A program made the translations under genes and the position numbers. A stretch of DNA of 64,000 bases, taken from Hevea brasiliensis (Eukaryota > Streptophyta > Magnoliopsida > Malpighiales > Euphorbiaceae). Below the pieces are notes generated by a model. That model saw only the letters and a list, made by a program, of their open reading frames with translations, was not told the DNA's origin and did no database searches. Where the stretch lies: the NCBI RefSeq assembly GCF_030052815.1, contig NW_026614728.1, positions 61,573 through 125,572 on the forward strand, given 5' to 3'. Shown here one piece after another: positions 1 through 11,705 of the stretch (position 1 is its first letter; the number at the start of each line of letters is the position of its first letter).

Positions 1-994
1 TGCTCCGGTCAGAGTCTATGCAATGAGACAGAGAGAAGAGGCTGAGACTTTTGACATTGTTGCTGGCAATTTCTTGATTAGTAACTAAGATATATATATG
101 TATTGTTTGACCTAGGGTTTGCATACTTTTATGTTAGTACCAGTATTGTTTGCCTTCCTAATGTCCCTCGTATAAAACAAAAAAATTTAGTTATCTAAAA
201 GTAAGTTACAGTAATGGAATTGCTCTAGATGAGGACAAAGATATTACAGTTAGTAATTGTCAATGGATATTGTAATCAGAATAAGATTCGAACATCAGTA
301 AATTCGAAAAGGATAAAAGATAGGAAAGTTTAATCTACTGGAATGTGTCGTAGTAACTTTGCAATGTTCTTAATGTTTATAGTGCAAGCTGCAGATTACA
401 ATACTGACTTTAGATTATTGTGTAGAGCTACGTACTACCCAATAGTGCACCAAGATGAGAATAATTGCCAACGGGATCTGTTTTGGTATAGTTATGCCAG
501 GACAAATTTTATTGTTGGAAATGAGTTTAGAAATCCTACTTAGGGATTTATAACTCAAAAGTTAGAATATCGAAAGATTATAGTTTATTACAAAAGGAAG
601 TAAGTTATAGAATATTAATAGATAAAAAGAGTTGTGGAAGTAAAAATTTAAACAGTTGGTTCAGATATAACAAAAATGTTACGAATGTGAGTAAGATTAT
701 TGACTAGAATGGTCAAAGGACCCATGATTAGATAAGTAATTTTAATACGACCATAATGGTCATTCAAAAAGGGAACATGAATCGAAATATTAGACGAAAC
801 GATAGTAAGAAAAGATTAGTGCTATATAAACAAAGTAAATGTTATATTAAATTGTTAAAAGTTTTACACAAATTCAGAGGAAAGAAGATTATACGATGAT
901 ATAGAAAGGAGAAAATAAACGCGTGAATATTGTAAGACGGCCATTGGGTAAAATTTAGCGGACGAAATTTATTTTAAAGGGGGGGGGGGCGAAT
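1..994 (+). pseudogene. Interior remnant of a family D element: gag-protease junction, then unrecognised non-coding DNA
   Basis: Bases 1-75 translate to the end of a gag/protease linker (YAMRQREEAET then VAG), matching the same linker in the minus-strand family D element near 18060-18120. The reading frame then stops. From about 76 to 940 I recognise no protease, RT, RNase H or integrase, only AT-rich sequence with stops in all frames. The interior ends with a polypurine tract directly before a 3' LTR. Pol has therefore been replaced or deleted, leaving a non-autonomous derivative. A 66-codon open frame at 343-543 resembles nothing I know and I do not call it a gene. The 5' half of the element lies outside the window. 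Confidence 0.65.
973..994 (+). promoter_or_regulatory. Polypurine tract of the left family D element
   Basis: A purine run TTTTAAA followed by eleven G precedes the 3' LTR by a few bases, as expected for the plus-strand primer. The same position in elements A and D carries TTTAAGGGGG. The G run is longer than in the others. Confidence 0.75.
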
Positions 995-3900
995 TGTAAC
1001 ACCCCTATGTTCGGTAGTGCGTTCTACTATTCCGGTGACAGTGTCTGTCCGGACTGCTAGGATGCCTAGAATTACATTTAAATGTTAGTGAGGAGACATA
1101 GAATAATGAAATACAAGAAAGAAAAACACAAGAAAAACAAAGAAAAAATAATGGCAATGAAATGCAACTAAGTTAAATGAGCCAGTATCGCAGCGATGGG
1201 TGACCGCATGGGAAAGTTACGGCGCAGGCAATAACCGACCTCAGGACTGTAGGGAACCCTCAGAATTTAGTTTTGAGACATAATTAAAGATTTATTGAAG
1301 TATAAATGTCATTAGAAATATCAAAGAAAAAATAATTAATTAGTACAAAGAAAAACGAGAAATCGAGAAAACGACAAAATTCGGTGTTACCGAAAAATCG
1401 GGAATACAACCCGAATTGGGGCATTGTGGTCATTTGACACCCAGAGTTGGCTTTTGACCTAAATGTCAATGAAAAATAAATAGTATTACATTTGGGAAAA
1501 TCAAATGAAAAATGGAATTAAAGAAAAAATGTAAATTAAGAGAAATTAAGGTTAAAATTGTAATTTTTGAAATCTTAGATTATAATATCATTAATCTAGG
1601 TTTAGTGGAGCACTAAGTGGATACATTAATACTTAAAATGGGGGCAAAATCTTCCACTCACTTCATCATCCTCACCAAGCTCTCCCATGGCCGAAAATGG
1701 TGTCCCAAATTTCCTCCATGAAAACCACCCATGCAAGCTTGAGATCACCTTCATTTCAAGCTAAATTCTTGAACTTCCTTCATTAATCTTTGCCTACACA
1801 CTTTGGGCAGCAATAAGGGAGCAAGAAAGATAAGTTTTCATGGAGTTTTGAAGAAGTCCAAAAGAGGTAAGTGGTTATTTTCAATTCTTGTTTCATCAAA
1901 AGTGTAACTAAGGTTGTGGGTAGTAGAATTATGGAAGAATTTTTGAGGTTTGATGAATTGTTGGTGATGGAGCATTTTGGTAGCCATGGAACTTCATAAT
2001 GTATAGCTTGTATTTGCATGTAAATGGTTGTTGAGATGTTAAATTAAGTTTTTAAATGTATTGGAGTTGGTTTTCATGTATAAAGTTTGATTTGTAAGCT
2101 GGAAAAGTAAAAATGGAAGTTGATGTGTATGTGTAATTTTTGTGTAGCCTCAAAATGGAAATTGGTAAGGTTCAAATTCATGAAATGTTCTTGAAATATT
2201 GTACAAAAGAATGGCAGCATATATGTGTGTGGAATAGTAGTGATAGGTATGTAATTTGATGATGGAAGTTTGTGTGATAATTAGAAGTATTTATGTGTAT
2301 ATATTATTGGGATTGAACTTGTGAATTGTGACTGCATTTGGTGTATTTTGGAAGTAGTTATATCCTGTCCAAGTTGACCTATAATGTAGAGAATTTAATG
2401 GTTTTGGTTAGTGCCAAATGCAGAATGGTGTGGAGAAGTGAGGAGGTAGTTGGTGAATGTGTGTTGTTTTGGTGTTTGAAAAGCATGTAAAAGGCAGTGT
2501 GTAAATAGACCTATAACCCTAAGTGTGTGACTCCAATTGGTATGAGGCAAATTAGAGGTGAAACTAGGCACAAAATGTGCCAACTTTCATGAAGGAAGTT
2601 TTCCTAAAATCTGTCCACAAAGTGGCATAAGAATTGACCAAATCCGGATTAGTGACTTGAAAGCCTGAAAATTGACCATTTGGGCAGCAGTTAGTGTTTT
2701 GACCAAATGACCTGAAATTTTTACCATGAATAGTTTAGACATAGATCTACAATTCCTATGAAGACACCAAAGCCCAGAAATGGCTAGAACCAAGCCAAAT
2801 AGCTTACAAAAATTCAGGTACCAAAACTGGCCGAACCAAAAGCGACCTAAAAATGACCTAAGCCTACCATTTTAGTGCATTCTGTCCAGCATTGGTAAAT
2901 TGACCATATCTTGGCCTACACTACTCAAAGTGACTTGAAATTTTGCCCCACATGCATTAATACATAGACCTACAAGTTTGTAGTTTGGACCAAAACCCAA
3001 AAACTAAGGGAACTAGGTCGTCCAGTTAGGTGAAAATAGTACACCAAAATCTGGTAAATTGCAATAAAATGCAATACACTTAGAAATGAAATTGGTAACA
3101 TATACCAACACTAAAGGGCTATAAAATGTGACATATTGGTAACATTAAAATTGACTCACTTAGAGTGCATCAAAGGTTAACATTATAGGTTGAATAATGA
3201 AATAAATTGAAGGGAATAGTACCAAGAAAATTTAAATATTGGATTTTATGATTAGAAACAATTTAAATGAGTACTGAAACACTTTAAATTGTGTGTTTCA
3301 GTTGAAAAAGATATTGAGAAGCATAAGGGACATTGAATCAAGGCCTAGAGGCGACTCAAATTAGGTTTGTACACAATACTTTTTATACTCACTACTTTTA
3401 CTAGAAACTTTATTTGGAGAAATGAGTTGTGAGTTTATGACTTGGAAAATTTTATTTGAGAAAAGTTTATTGCCTATTTTAGAAATGGAAATTTGAAAAT
3501 GAGGTTTGTTTGATTGTTGCCTAAATTATAATTGGACATTATAGTTTTAAATTGTGTCTGTGTACAATACTTTTTATATTCACTGCTTTTACCAAAAAAT
3601 TTATTTGGAGAAATGAGTTATGAATAATTTTTTATTGTTTTGGCTTTGGGAATCTTAATTGCAAATTATTGTGTTACCTACTTTGCAAATGAAAATTTTG
3701 AGATAAAATATGATTTGTGGTTTGTATGAAATATTTAAATATTGTGATTTGGAATTGTTCTGATTCACACTTGGCATGACAATATTACTATGTTCCTCCT
3801 CCATTTATGGGGTGAGTGTGATTATATTCCTCCCTCTTTGACTTGCCTGTAACACCCTAGGCAAATCCCACATCGATAAAACACGGGAGAGATGCTGGGT

Positions 3901-4002
3901 TCATAAGATGGAGGTTCCTAACCCCTATTGACGCATTTTAAAACCGTGAGGGCTTCAGCCCAGAGCGGACAATATCACTAGTGGGCTGGGCCATTACATT
4001 TG

Positions 4003-4015
4003 TGGTATCAGAGCC
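4003..4015 (+). promoter_or_regulatory. TRIM primer-binding site (initiator tRNA-Met)
   Basis: TGGTATCAGAGCC starts four bases after the first TRIM repeat and is complementary to the 3' end of plant initiator tRNA-Met. Confidence 0.8.
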
Positions 4016-4075
4016 GCTCCGCGTGCAACCTTGAACGATGGTGGGGCAAACCTCAGCGAGGACGCTGAGTCCCAT

Positions 4076-4088
4076 AAGGGGGGTGGAT
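4076..4088 (+). promoter_or_regulatory. TRIM polypurine tract
   Basis: AAGGGGGGTGGAT lies directly before the second TRIM repeat. Confidence 0.75.
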
Positions 4089-4596
4089 TGTAACACCCTA
4101 GGCAAATCCCACATCGGCAAAACACGGGAGAGATGCTGGGTTCATAAGATGGAGGTTCCTAACCCCTATTGACGCGTTTTAAAACCGTGAGGGCTTCGGC
4201 TCAGAGCGGACAATTTCACTAGTGGGCCGGGCCAGTCTGAGGTGACTGTGGATGAGTAATCATTATCTAGCTAGCTTCCTCCCTCATTGATTTCGATTAT
4301 TGGGGTGACTATGCTTTGTCGTGATGTACAAATGGCATATTCGGAAAAATTTGTGTCATGGCCTAAATTGTGTTATTGATTGGCAAAACTATGTTATTCA
4401 GTTATTTGATAAAATTGTGTTATTGATTGGCAATACTGTGTTATTCAGTTATTTGATCAAATTCTATTATTGATTGGCAACACTATGTTATTTAATTGTT
4501 TGATCAAATTTAGCTTTGAAAAATTGTGAATTGTTTGGATTGTAAATTGTCAACAATAGTTTTACATACTGCATTTTAAATTGTTATTGTGCACCA

Positions 4597-4639
4597 CTGA
4601 GTAAATTTTACTTAGCGATAGCTTTTTCATTGCTGTTGC
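4597..4639 (+). other. Twin-hairpin motif in LTR D1
   Basis: Hairpin 1 pairs CTGAGTA with TACTTAG (one mismatch). Hairpin 2 pairs GCGATAGC with GCTGTTGC around a nine-base loop and starts on the last base of hairpin 1. The same arrangement recurs in every A, B, D and E LTR in the window, about 0.5-0.7 kb before the LTR 3' end. Confidence 0.6.
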
Positions 4640-5237
4640 AGGTAGACAGACGGACAGAGCAGTAGAGTAGGCTGCTTGTACCACATTTTGAGATTTCGCC
4701 GAATAGTATATCATATTGTGTAGTTTTTGTTGTAATGTATGTGCACTGTATGTATATATTGTACTTGGTCTTGAGCAATTGTAAACTAAAATTGTAAATT
4801 ATTTTGGCTTGTAAAAATATTGTGACATATTTCTTTTATCTCATCTTTTGGGAACACTGTAAAATTGAATGTTGAACTGAGTTGACAATTGTTGAGAAAA
4901 TTATTGTGTTGAATTGTTATTGGAGTTTGGGATTGAGGAATTATATATTTGAAGTGGCTTTTACAGGTTTTTGAAGAACTGTTTTATTAAAATTACAGAT
5001 AGCACCTTGCCAAAATTTTCACAGAAATTATTAATACTTTAAATTTGTTATTTGGTTTCACTTCAGTAAAAGAAAATTTTTAACACCTGTCAATAATGCT
5101 CACCACTGTAAAATGAAGTAAGAAAAGTTTTCAAATCCCTTGTACTGTATTTAATGGGTTATCAGTAGACGAAATTGGTAATTCATTAGGTATACTACGC
5201 GATCATGTTATGCCTTACGGAGGGGTACGGTGTGACA

Positions 5238-6289
5238 CAAACCATGTCAAATGGTCCTAATTGACCTTAAGAACACCATTTTATCAACAATTTGGCAAAG
5301 CCCTAATTTTGGGTTCAAAACCCTAACCACCAAATTTCCAACTTCATATAACACATGCAACTCATATTATATTTCATATATATTACCATAAACAAACTAG
5401 AATTCAAGTTTAAATTGAATTACACATATTAATTCTTCTCCCTACCATGGCTGCTGAAATTTCTCTCCACCCATACATGATTTCTTTTATTTCTCATTCA
5501 ATTCTTTCATAATTTAACTAGATTTCAAGAATTAAAAAAGAGTTTAGGGTGGAACTTGCACTAACCTCACTTAGGTGTTCTTCCAAGTTGCCAGACTTTG
5601 AGATTTCCACTCTTTCTTGCTTCCAATCTTCTTACCATAGGAAATTATCAAGTTTTTGTTTTGGAAACTAGGTCATTTATGGGAGTTTAACAAGAAAATC
5701 AAGCTTGATTTTATTCACATTCTAGGTCATAATTGTAATTTAATTTTATTTGTTTGTATTTTTTTTTCTTTTCTTCTCTTTCTCTACTCTTTTCTAATTA
5801 AATTTTTATCAACATTTATTCACATTCTATTACATGATTCTCATTTACTTAAATGGACATGTTGGTCAAAAATCATCTCTAAGGGTGAAATGACCAAAAT
5901 GCCCTTCGTTTTGTTTACCGAGCTAAAATTATTTATGCCGATTTACATATTTTTTTTTTATATTTTCTTGGCATTCTATTATCATCTAAACCTTAGAAAT
6001 CCTTCATTTAAGTCCCAATAATTATTTCACAGGGTTCCTCGCGGGTTTAGGGTTGCTAACTGTCTTCACAGTCACTTCCTGTCAGGTTACCCATTATCGT
6101 AGCTCTGGCTCATTTAACCTCTTGCATTCCATTTTCTAAAATTTTTCCTTATTTTTTCTTATCATTGTTTAGGTTATTTATGACTCTTCACTCTAGTTTA
6201 AATATAGTTTTAGACATTCTAGCTGTCCGGACAGACATTAGTCATTGGAACAGTAAAATATATGGACTATCTAAAGTGAGGGCGTTAAA
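5238..6289 (-). repeat. Fragment of an E-like LTR, interrupted on its left
   Basis: In the minus direction this starts at an eroded LTR end (GGCGTTAAA on the + strand for the expected GGTGTTACA). It keeps landmarks of the family E LTR: the ATGACCAAAATGCCCTTCG block near 5889, a TTTCTTGGCATTCTA block near 5966, and the AGCTGTCCGGACAGACAT block near 6220. It is cut at 5237 by the left family D element, so the rest of this LTR lies to the left of the window. It is embedded in the family C 3' LTR. Confidence 0.6.
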
Positions 6290-6643
6290 ACTTTACTCTA
6301 TTTTTATTACATAATTATGCATTCAAATTTTATCACGCTCTTCCATTGGAACAACTAACCACACATACATCTAAATAACCTATTGGCAAGCACATTTTTA
6401 TGATGTCATCATACATTAGACATACATGCCCACACCACAGACATGAAACATACAATCACAATACATCAAATATATTCACTTACATGACACCACGACATGA
6501 TATAAATACATATATCTATACGATTAATACATTTGTACAAAACATGCTGATGGCTAACACTATTACAATATCTATTCTTCTAACATGCCATAACCACTCT
6601 TAGATTCCTATGCTTTTGCTACTTGTAAAGACTATTTTGGTTA

Positions 6644-6659
6644 GGGGGGGGGGGGGGGG
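6644..6659 (+). repeat. Poly-G run of 16
   Basis: Sixteen consecutive G. The matching place in the other family C LTR (about 57068-57082) is a broken purine run, so the homopolymer is specific to this copy. Confidence 0.9.
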
Positions 6660-6811
6660 TTGTGGTGAGTTGGGAGACTCAGTAAGCATAAACTTCTTAA
6701 AACAATCACATACACTTTCAATTACATACACATGGTTGTTAATCTGATGAATGCATCAATTATTAAACATATGCAAACATGGTAGTCATGTCACTAGTAA
6801 CTCCCCTATAA

Positions 6812-6913
6812 TCCAATGTGCTCGGCTCATATAAAGGCTTTCTAGGACTTTTGCTTAGTATATCCAATGTGCGCAGCTCATATAGAGGCTCCTCATAACT
6901 TTTACTTAAAACA
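6812..6913. repeat. 51-bp tandem duplication in a family C LTR
   Basis: Two diverged copies of a unit starting TCCAATGTGCTCGGCTCATA (6812) and TCCAATGTGCGCAGCTCATA (6863). The other family C LTR has one copy, near 57224. Confidence 0.8.
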
Positions 6914-7479
6914 TGACATGTGCCATGTACCAGAGGCCTCATAGGGACCTCACCTGGATTTTTGAATCCATAACATACATAACATAATGCCATATGACAT
7001 CTAGGAGTTAATGGGTCATCATAATCTACCTCACATCATAAACATATATGCAATTACATCAAGTATGTTTCTAATTCATTACACCTTAATATTAATGAAT
7101 TTCATGATGCATGATTATGCTTAAAGCATAAATTAAAATAATAAAAAAGCATTAGAAATTAATTTAAACAGCTTATACTTACCTCTTATAGTACTTATTC
7201 ATTTACTCTTACCCCCCTAGATCTGGCAGGTTGACTTAATTTCATGTGTGTTTCATAGGATGTTTTGACATCAAACTGACTCAGGGCCTGACTTCCTTGA
7301 ACTTTGATCACCCACTCTGATCAAGTGGTGAAACAATAAACATATCAATTCTATATCCTAAACTTTCTAAAAACATATAATGGACCTTTAATGTACATCA
7401 TCTACGTACTTTTGGTTGCAAAATTATGTTTTAGAGCCTTAGAACTAAAGGAGAAATAAGGCTGACAAAACCCAGTTCG

Positions 7480-7745
7480 ACTGTTAAAGTCTTAGACTTT
7501 GACTACTGAAACCTTGAACATCAGCTGTCTTTTTTGAGCAGTGCCTATTGCAATTGCCGAAGTCTTAGACTTTGGTTGCAAAAATCATGAGCCTTATTTT
7601 TTTTCCTTTTGTCCAAAAATGACTATGGTTGTTGAAGTCTTGGACTATGGTTGCCAAACCTCGAGATTTTGTAGATTTTCTCAAGAAACTGCATGCTTTG
7701 GCTGCCAAACTAATGATTTTCGGCAGCCAAACCTAGGAATTTCCA
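7480..7745. repeat. Degenerate interspersed short repeats in the family C LTR
   Basis: Variants of GAAGTCTTAGACTTTGGTTG followed by CCAAA recur about four times, with CAGCCAAAC/GCTGCCAAAC companions. The same motifs recur, more diverged, near 57840-58090. Confidence 0.55.
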
Positions 7746-8747
7746 GAATTCCCAAGTCGAAAACTTGTAGAATTTAACTTTCCATGACACCAAAACACAA
7801 TCCAAGCTCCCAAAACACAATCCAAACATCCTATCACATACCTAAGGCCTAAAACAACTTGAATTCAAGCTCAAGTTACACATGCAACTAACATGAACTT
7901 AAATTGAAGGTTTTATCAAGCTTCAAACATCACATTTATAAGAACTCCTTAGGTTTAACTAAGGTAACTAACCATTTAAGGCCTATAAACTTTAAAAATA
8001 AAAAAATAAAGAACAAAACCTCAAAACTTGACAAATTTCAAAAAAAACATACAATTCATCAAAACTCTAGCATGTAAGAACTCTTCTAACCTTCACACAA
8101 TGAAAACCAACTCAAACTCTTTAACCCAAACATGGAATTAGAGCCAAACAACCTAACATTCATAAATATACTTGGACCCTTCTAAAAGATCAAAAGAAAA
8201 GAATAATTACTTCTTTTTCTTTTGAGCTTGAGAAAGGGGAGAAGTCATGATCTAAGCTTTAACTACTCTCTCTAACTTCCTAAAGAAGAATCAAGCAAGA
8301 AATCTTGGAATTCTTCTTCAAAGGCTCTTTTTGAAAGCTACAACAACTCAGGAAAAGAGAAGAGAGAGAAAAAAAATCTTTCTTCTTTAAAATTTAAATT
8401 GAAATGGGTTATTTATACCCCTACTATCCAGGGGACTTTCGATTGTCAAAATCTTTGTTGAAGTCCATTCTGTCCAAAAGGACATTTGAATAACAAAATG
8501 ACTTCAGCTACTGAAATTTCAACTTTTAGCTACCAAAGTTCCTTCTGCCTAAAAAAAAATTTAAAACCTTTCTTGGTCAAAATAACTAAAACACATTTTT
8601 TTTCTCTTTTAAATACATCTTTTATCACACCATATCATACATATAGAACTTACCACTATTTTCCTTATCCACGAAACCTTAAGTTTTATGAGAATTTTCT
8701 ATCCATGATAGGAATTTCGACATGAAAAAATAGTGGGCATTACTATC

Positions 8748-8760
8748 TTCCCCCCTTAAG
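8748..8760 (-). promoter_or_regulatory. Family C polypurine tract
   Basis: The minus strand reads CTTAAGGGGGGAA just before the LTR start, the normal plus-strand primer layout. Confidence 0.65.
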
Positions 8761-8884
8761 AACATTGATCCCCGAATGTTCAACAACTAAGGGTGTACCA
8801 AGGAAAACATTTACTCTCTAAACCCAAAACATAACATCACATGAAAACAAGATTTTCACCTAAAAACACCTTAATTCACCCATT

Positions 8885-8960
8885 GTGGAATCTCTTTCTA
8901 CCAACTATAATATTTTATATCCTCACATCTTATAGTCACTTCTAATATTAGAGATTCCAC
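8885..8960. repeat. 11-bp inverted repeat
   Basis: GTGGAATCTCT at 8885-8895 and its exact reverse complement AGAGATTCCAC at 8950-8960 could form a hairpin with a 54-base loop. The function is unknown. Confidence 0.7.
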
Positions 8961-9797
8961 AAATATTAGACACTTCATACTTATCTCCCTTACCTTTAGA
9001 CTAACCAATTATGCATTTATTTATCTTTTTAACTTATTTCTCACCTCGTTCTTTCTATTTTATTTTCTTAATGATTTCTTCTCTCACATCCTCTTTGCCT
9101 TACTCATTTCTTTCTTTCCTTCTATCACTTATTCTATTATTCACCATCCCACCTCTAACGTTGGTACTGAAACAACTCATAATGCTTCTTATTGCCCTCT
9201 GATAACTTTTGTTGCACTTCTGATTATTGTGAAGCCAGTAAAACTTTTCACTACAGCTTATTATCTCTCTTTCTCTACTACATAGGTGTGCTACCACCAT
9301 TTTTGGTAAAGGCTACCACTGCCTTTTAAGCAGAAGCAGTCCATCTTAAGACTTTTCCTTCGTTACTCCTCATACATCGTAGAATAGTACCTCCACTATC
9401 AAAAGTATATTCCCAAACTAAGGTTCCTAAGGTTATGACTTCCTCACAATGGAGTAAAGTAGAGTTCTAATAACAGTAACCATTCGTAGACCCTTTTATA
9501 GGTCAACCCTGTCTATCTTCCTATATGGTACTCAAAGTATCATACCTATTCTATGATGACACTAAAAATCCTTGCTTACTCATCTCTTTCTTTTCTTTGC
9601 AACACATCTTGAATTTTATATTCTTTCTTCTCATTCATCTATTACTTCTTTCTCATTAAACTTTATTTCCATTTCTCTCATTACTTTCCTTTTCTTATTA
9701 TTCATTCAATTCTTAACTTCTTCTCAACTTACTTCTTTACCTATATCTCACTTATCATTCTCATTTCTTACTTTTATTCCATCATTCTTTCATATCA

Positions 9798-11105
9798 TGT
9801 CACACCCTACGCCTCCGTAAGGCATAACATGATCCCGTAGTAAACCTAATGAATTACCAAACTTTGTATACTGATAACCCATTAAATACACTACAAGGGA
9901 TTTTAAACCTTTTCTTATTTCTTTTTACAGTGGTGAGCACTATTGACAGGTGTTAAAATATTTTTAACTGGAGTGAAAACAATTAACAAATCTGAGTATC
10001 AGTGATTTCTATAAAAATTTTGGCAGAGTGCCATCTATATTTTTAATAAAGCAGTTCTTCAAAAATCTGTAAAAAGTACTTCCAATAATTTGTTCAATCC
10101 CAACTCCAATAGTAGTCCAACACAATAAATTTCTCAACATTTATCAACTCAGTTCAACATCAATTTTCCAGTGTTTCCAAAAGCTGAGATAAGACAAATA
10201 TATCACAATATTTTTACAGGCCAAAATAATTTACAATTTTAGTTTACAACTACTGAAGACCAAGTACAATATATACATACAGTGCACATACATTACAACA
10301 AAATTTCAAAAATATGGTATACTCAATATACCCGGCAGAATCCCAAAATGTAGCACAAGCAGCCTACTCTGTTGCTCTGTCCGTCTGTCTACCTTTGACA
10401 GCAATGAAAAAGCTATCGCTGAGTAAAATTTACTCAGTGGTGCACAATAACAATTTAAAATGGGGTCTATAAAACTTTTATTAAAAATTTACAATTCAAA
10501 CAATTCACAATTTTTCAAAGCTCACATAACACAAATTTGATCAAACAATTGAATAACACAGCGTTGCCAATCAATAACACAACTTAGGTCATGATACAAA
10601 CATTTTCGAACATGCCGTGTTGTACACCACGACAAGGCATACTCACCCCACTAATCGAAATCAATGAGGGAGGTGGCTAGCTAGCTAACGAGAACTCATC
10701 CATACTCACCTCAGACTGACAAGTCAAAGAGGGAGGAATATAGTCATACTCACCCCATAAATGGAGGAGGAACATACTAATATTGTCATGCCAAGTGTGG
10801 ATCAAAACAATTTCAAATCACAATATTTAATATTTCATACAAACCAAAAATCACATTTTATCTCAAAATTTCCATATGCAAAGTAGGCAACACAATAATT
10901 TCCAAATAATATTCCCAAAGCCAAAACAATAAAAAAAAAAACTATTCATAACTCATTTCTCCAATTAAATTTTCTAGTAAAAGTAGTGAATATAAAAAAA
11001 ATATAGTGACAAACCTCGGATGAGTCGCCTCTTGGCCTTGACTCAATGTTCCTTATACTCTTCAATATCCTTTTCAACTGAAACACACATTTTAAAGTGT
11101 TTCAG
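9798..11105 (-). repeat. Solo LTR of family D type, left part
   Basis: It begins TGTCACACCC immediately after TATCA (9793-9797). It is colinear with the minus-strand family D LTRs (TAAGGCATAACATGATCCCG block, twin hairpins near 10395-10437, the CTCCCTC modules near 10680-10760). It is split at 11105 by a full-length family D element and resumes at 23147. No interior or second LTR accompanies it, so it is a solo LTR left by LTR-LTR recombination. Confidence 0.85.
10395..10437 (-). other. Twin-hairpin motif in the solo LTR
   Basis: On the + strand, GACAGC pairs with GCTATC and CTGAGTAAA pairs with TTTACTCAG. The arrangement is the same as in LTR D1 on the opposite strand. Confidence 0.6.
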
Positions 11106-11705
11106 TGTCACACCCTACCCCTCTGTAAGGCATAACATGATCTCGTAGTATACCTAATGAATTACCCACTCCGTCTACTGATAATCCATTAAATACACTA
11201 CAAGGGATTTTAAAACTTTTCTTACTTCTTTTACAGTGGTGAGCATTAATTACAGGTGTCAAAAACCTTTTTGAACTACAGAGATAGAACTAACACATTT
11301 GAATTATTTGGAAATTTCTGTAAAAATTTTGGCAGAGTGCCATCTGTATTTTGGATAAAACAGTTCTTCAGAAAACCTGTAAAGAGCACTTCAATAGATT
11401 TCCAAATCTCAACTCCAACACATTTCTCAATATAACACATTTCTCAACTCAAATCCACAGTAATTTTTCAAAGACTGAGATGAAAGAAATATAATATAAT
11501 TTTTTACAAGCCAAAATAACAAATAATTATTTTACAACTTAAATGTACAATTTGAATTTACAACTGCTCAAAACCAAAACAATATGTACATACAGTGGTC
11601 ATACATTACAGTACAAAATGCAAAATGTTGGTATACTCGATATACCCGGTAGTCTCTCGCTGGTGGTACTAGCGACCTAGTCTCGCCCACTGTCATCTAC
11701 TGCGA

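Larger units (their letters stand above)
3848..4234 (+). mobile_element. TRIM/SMART-type miniature LTR retrotransposon
   Basis: There are two direct repeats of about 150 bp: 3848-3998, starting TGTAACACCC and ending GGGCCATTACA, and 4089-4234, starting identically. Between them lie only 90 bases, with a primer-binding site directly after the first repeat and a polypurine tract directly before the second. This is the layout of terminal-repeat retrotransposons in miniature. It encodes no protein and must have been moved by another element's proteins. The second repeat stops at GGGCCA and lacks the final TTACA; no clean TSD is visible. It interrupts LTR D1 where other family D LTRs read continuously. 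Confidence 0.85.
995..5237 (+). repeat. 3' LTR of the left family D element (D1)
   Basis: The LTR starts TGTAACACCC directly after the polypurine tract and ends GGTGTGACA. The first 80 bases match, in reverse complement, the ends of the minus-strand family D LTRs near 14690 and 23146. Its length is about 4.24 kb because a 387-bp TRIM element is inserted at 3848-4234; without it the LTR is about 3.86 kb. It carries the twin hairpins at 4597-4639. Short open frames inside it are not genes. The base after the LTR enters an unrelated, oppositely oriented LTR fragment; the left TSD copy lies outside the window. Confidence 0.85.
6290..8743 (-). repeat. Family C 3' LTR (left end missing)
   Basis: The segment is colinear with 56713-59076, matching by eye along its whole length, and ends at a CATTAC(TA) junction followed by a polypurine tract on the minus strand. 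It is therefore the 3' LTR of a minus-strand element. About 550-600 bases of the LTR are missing at the left, where the E-like LTR was inserted. It contains a 16-G homopolymer, a 51-bp tandem duplication and a set of degenerate short repeats. Open frames inside it (for example 6763-6993 and 7541-7777) are chance frames. Confidence 0.75.
8744..9797 (-). mobile_element. Family C interior, part 1: non-coding
   Basis: This begins at the polypurine tract of a minus-strand element (TTCCCCCCTTAAG on the + strand, 8748-8760) and continues as pyrimidine-rich, AT-rich DNA. I see no gag, protease, RT or integrase motif on either strand. It holds an 11-bp inverted repeat at 8885-8960. It is interrupted at 9798 by a solo LTR and resumes at 24733. 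The two parts add to only about 1.6 kb, so the element resembles a LARD-type non-autonomous retrotransposon or one that lost its coding region. The last five bases (TATCA) are the TSD of the solo LTR. Confidence 0.6.

Noticed and set aside
343..543. 66-codon open frame
   Set aside because: No recognisable motif, and it lies in the unrecognised interior of a degenerate retrotransposon; chance frame is more likely.
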